From assembly GCA_945860425.1 (NCBI GenBank), contig CAMAQU010000122.1, forward strand, positions 1-5,610: a stretch of 5,610 bases of DNA, in the 5' to 3' direction. The stretch is from Sphingomonas paucimobilis (GTDB lineage Bacteria; Pseudomonadota; Alphaproteobacteria; Sphingomonadales; Sphingomonadaceae). Positions 5,052-5,610 of the stretch are shown one piece after another; within the stretch, counting starts at the first letter, position 1, and every line of letters starts with the position of its first letter. Both the position numbers and the translations under genes were made by a program. The notes below the pieces were generated by a model, which was given only the letters and a program-made list of their open reading frames with translations, ran no database searches and was not told where the DNA came from.

Positions 5052-5610
5052 ATGACCTTCATCGTCCATCACGTCAGCTTCACCAACGACGGACGCGAAA
5101 TTATTCGCTCCAAAGACTACGATCAGTCGACCCTGTCGGTTGGCCGCAGCCCTGGATCAGACATAGCGTTGACGGACGTCGCCGTGCCGCTCGATCATGC
5201 CCGCATAACGGCTGAAGCAAATGGCAGCTTGACCGTAACAGCTATTGGCGGCGCACCCTTCACGGCCAATGGCCGCAGCGTCACGACGATTAGTTTTGGC
5301 CGTGGTGATGGCGGCGTGCTGAATTTTGGCTGCCATGAATTTAACATCAGCCAATCCGGTGATGAAGTTTCAATCAGGATTGAGCGCAAGGCCGCAGTTG
5401 CAGACTCCAGTGAGACGAAGGATAGCAAACAGGTCTTTTCCCTCGGCAATGTCGGCGGAAAAATGCGCCTTCCCGCTTGGGCTTTGGTCATCACGATTAT
5501 TGCAACATTGCTCGTTTGGCCCATTTGGACTTGGTCTAATTTTCACATGGCAGAAACCCGCGGTGGGAGCGTACATGCAGATCAGAGCTGGTCACCCGGC
5601 CCAATATCCT
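5052..5610 (+). CDS. FHA domain - transmembrane - periplasmic protein (3' end outside window)
   Basis: The frame stays open from the ATG at 5052 to the right edge: 186 codons, no stop, incomplete. Residues 1 to about 112 form a forkhead-associated (FHA) domain: GRSPGSDI (31-38) is the phosphopeptide-loop signature, followed by DxxVxxxHARI (H49) and ANG (72-74). FHA domains bind phosphothreonine peptides; here the usual Ser of the V-S-x-x-H motif is Pro46, so phosphobinding is uncertain. A polar linker (113-137) leads to one hydrophobic helix (about 140-161, with PIWTW at its end), then a polar segment (162 on) that should lie in the periplasm if the FHA domain is cytoplasmic. The gene follows the cytochrome b-like gene by 7 bases and clearly shares its operon. 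From memory, proteins with an FHA-TM start next to similar redox genes can continue into a CxxCH multiheme (cytochrome c3-like) domain; no heme motif is visible in the part present, so this is a prediction only. Confidence 0.85.
   Translation, partial: MTFIVHHVSFTNDGREIIRSKDYDQSTLSVGRSPGSDIALTDVAVPLDHARITAEANGSLTVTAIGGAPFTANGRSVTTISFGRGDGGVLNFGCHEFNISQSGDEVSIRIERKAAVADSSETKDSKQVFSLGNVGGKMRLPAWALVITIIATLLVWPIWTWSNFHMAETRGGSVHADQSWSPGPIS

Noticed and set aside
1..5610. tRNA, rRNA, CRISPR array, insertion sequence or phage signatures
   Set aside because: I looked for cloverleaf-like inverted repeats, regularly spaced direct repeats, transposase motifs and terminal repeats and saw none.

Overview
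The window looks like chromosomal DNA of an alphaproteobacterium, most likely a sphingomonad or close relative. This rests on protein style (the NADP-type glutamate dehydrogenase tail, the CcmI/CycH-like TPR protein), moderately high GC and codon choice. No 16S or species marker is present, so the assignment is an inference.

Layout. (1) Positions 1-575, + strand: the last 190 codons of NADP-specific glutamate dehydrogenase (gdhA), entering from the left edge and followed by two tandem intrinsic terminators (590-626 and 631-657). (2) Positions 656-1579, - strand: a complete membrane-anchored TPR protein resembling the C-terminal half of the cytochrome c maturation factor CcmI/CycH. It converges on gdhA, and its stop codon lies inside the T-tract of the second terminator. 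(3) Positions 1580-1720: a divergent intergenic region with two abutting palindromes (1651-1667 and 1668-1682). A candidate sigma70-like promoter for the rightward operon overlaps the first. (4) Positions 1721 to beyond 5610, + strand: a tight three-gene operon with gaps of 3 and 7 bases.

The operon is the point of interest. Gene A (1721-4162, 813 aa) joins in one polypeptide a thioredoxin-reductase/YpdA-like FAD/NAD(P)H module, two cyclic-nucleotide-binding domains, and a DmsB/HybA-type ferredoxin module with sixteen cysteines in four motifs, enough for four [4Fe-4S] clusters. Gene B (4166-5044, 292 aa) is a five-helix membrane protein. Two of its helices each carry a pair of histidines exactly 14 residues apart (H98/H112 and H270/H284), as expected for a diheme b-type cytochrome. 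Gene C (5052 to the right edge, incomplete) has an N-terminal FHA domain, one transmembrane helix and the start of a periplasmic domain.

Taken together, these suggest an electron path from cytoplasmic NAD(P)H through FAD, four Fe-S clusters and two membrane hemes to an acceptor at or beyond the periplasmic face, with cyclic-nucleotide and possibly phospho-dependent (FHA) sensing built into the subunits. The parts are seen in the sequence. The assembled pathway, its direction and its acceptor are inference. The divergent CcmI-like gene fits with a c-type cytochrome as acceptor, perhaps in the unseen part of gene C, but does not prove it.
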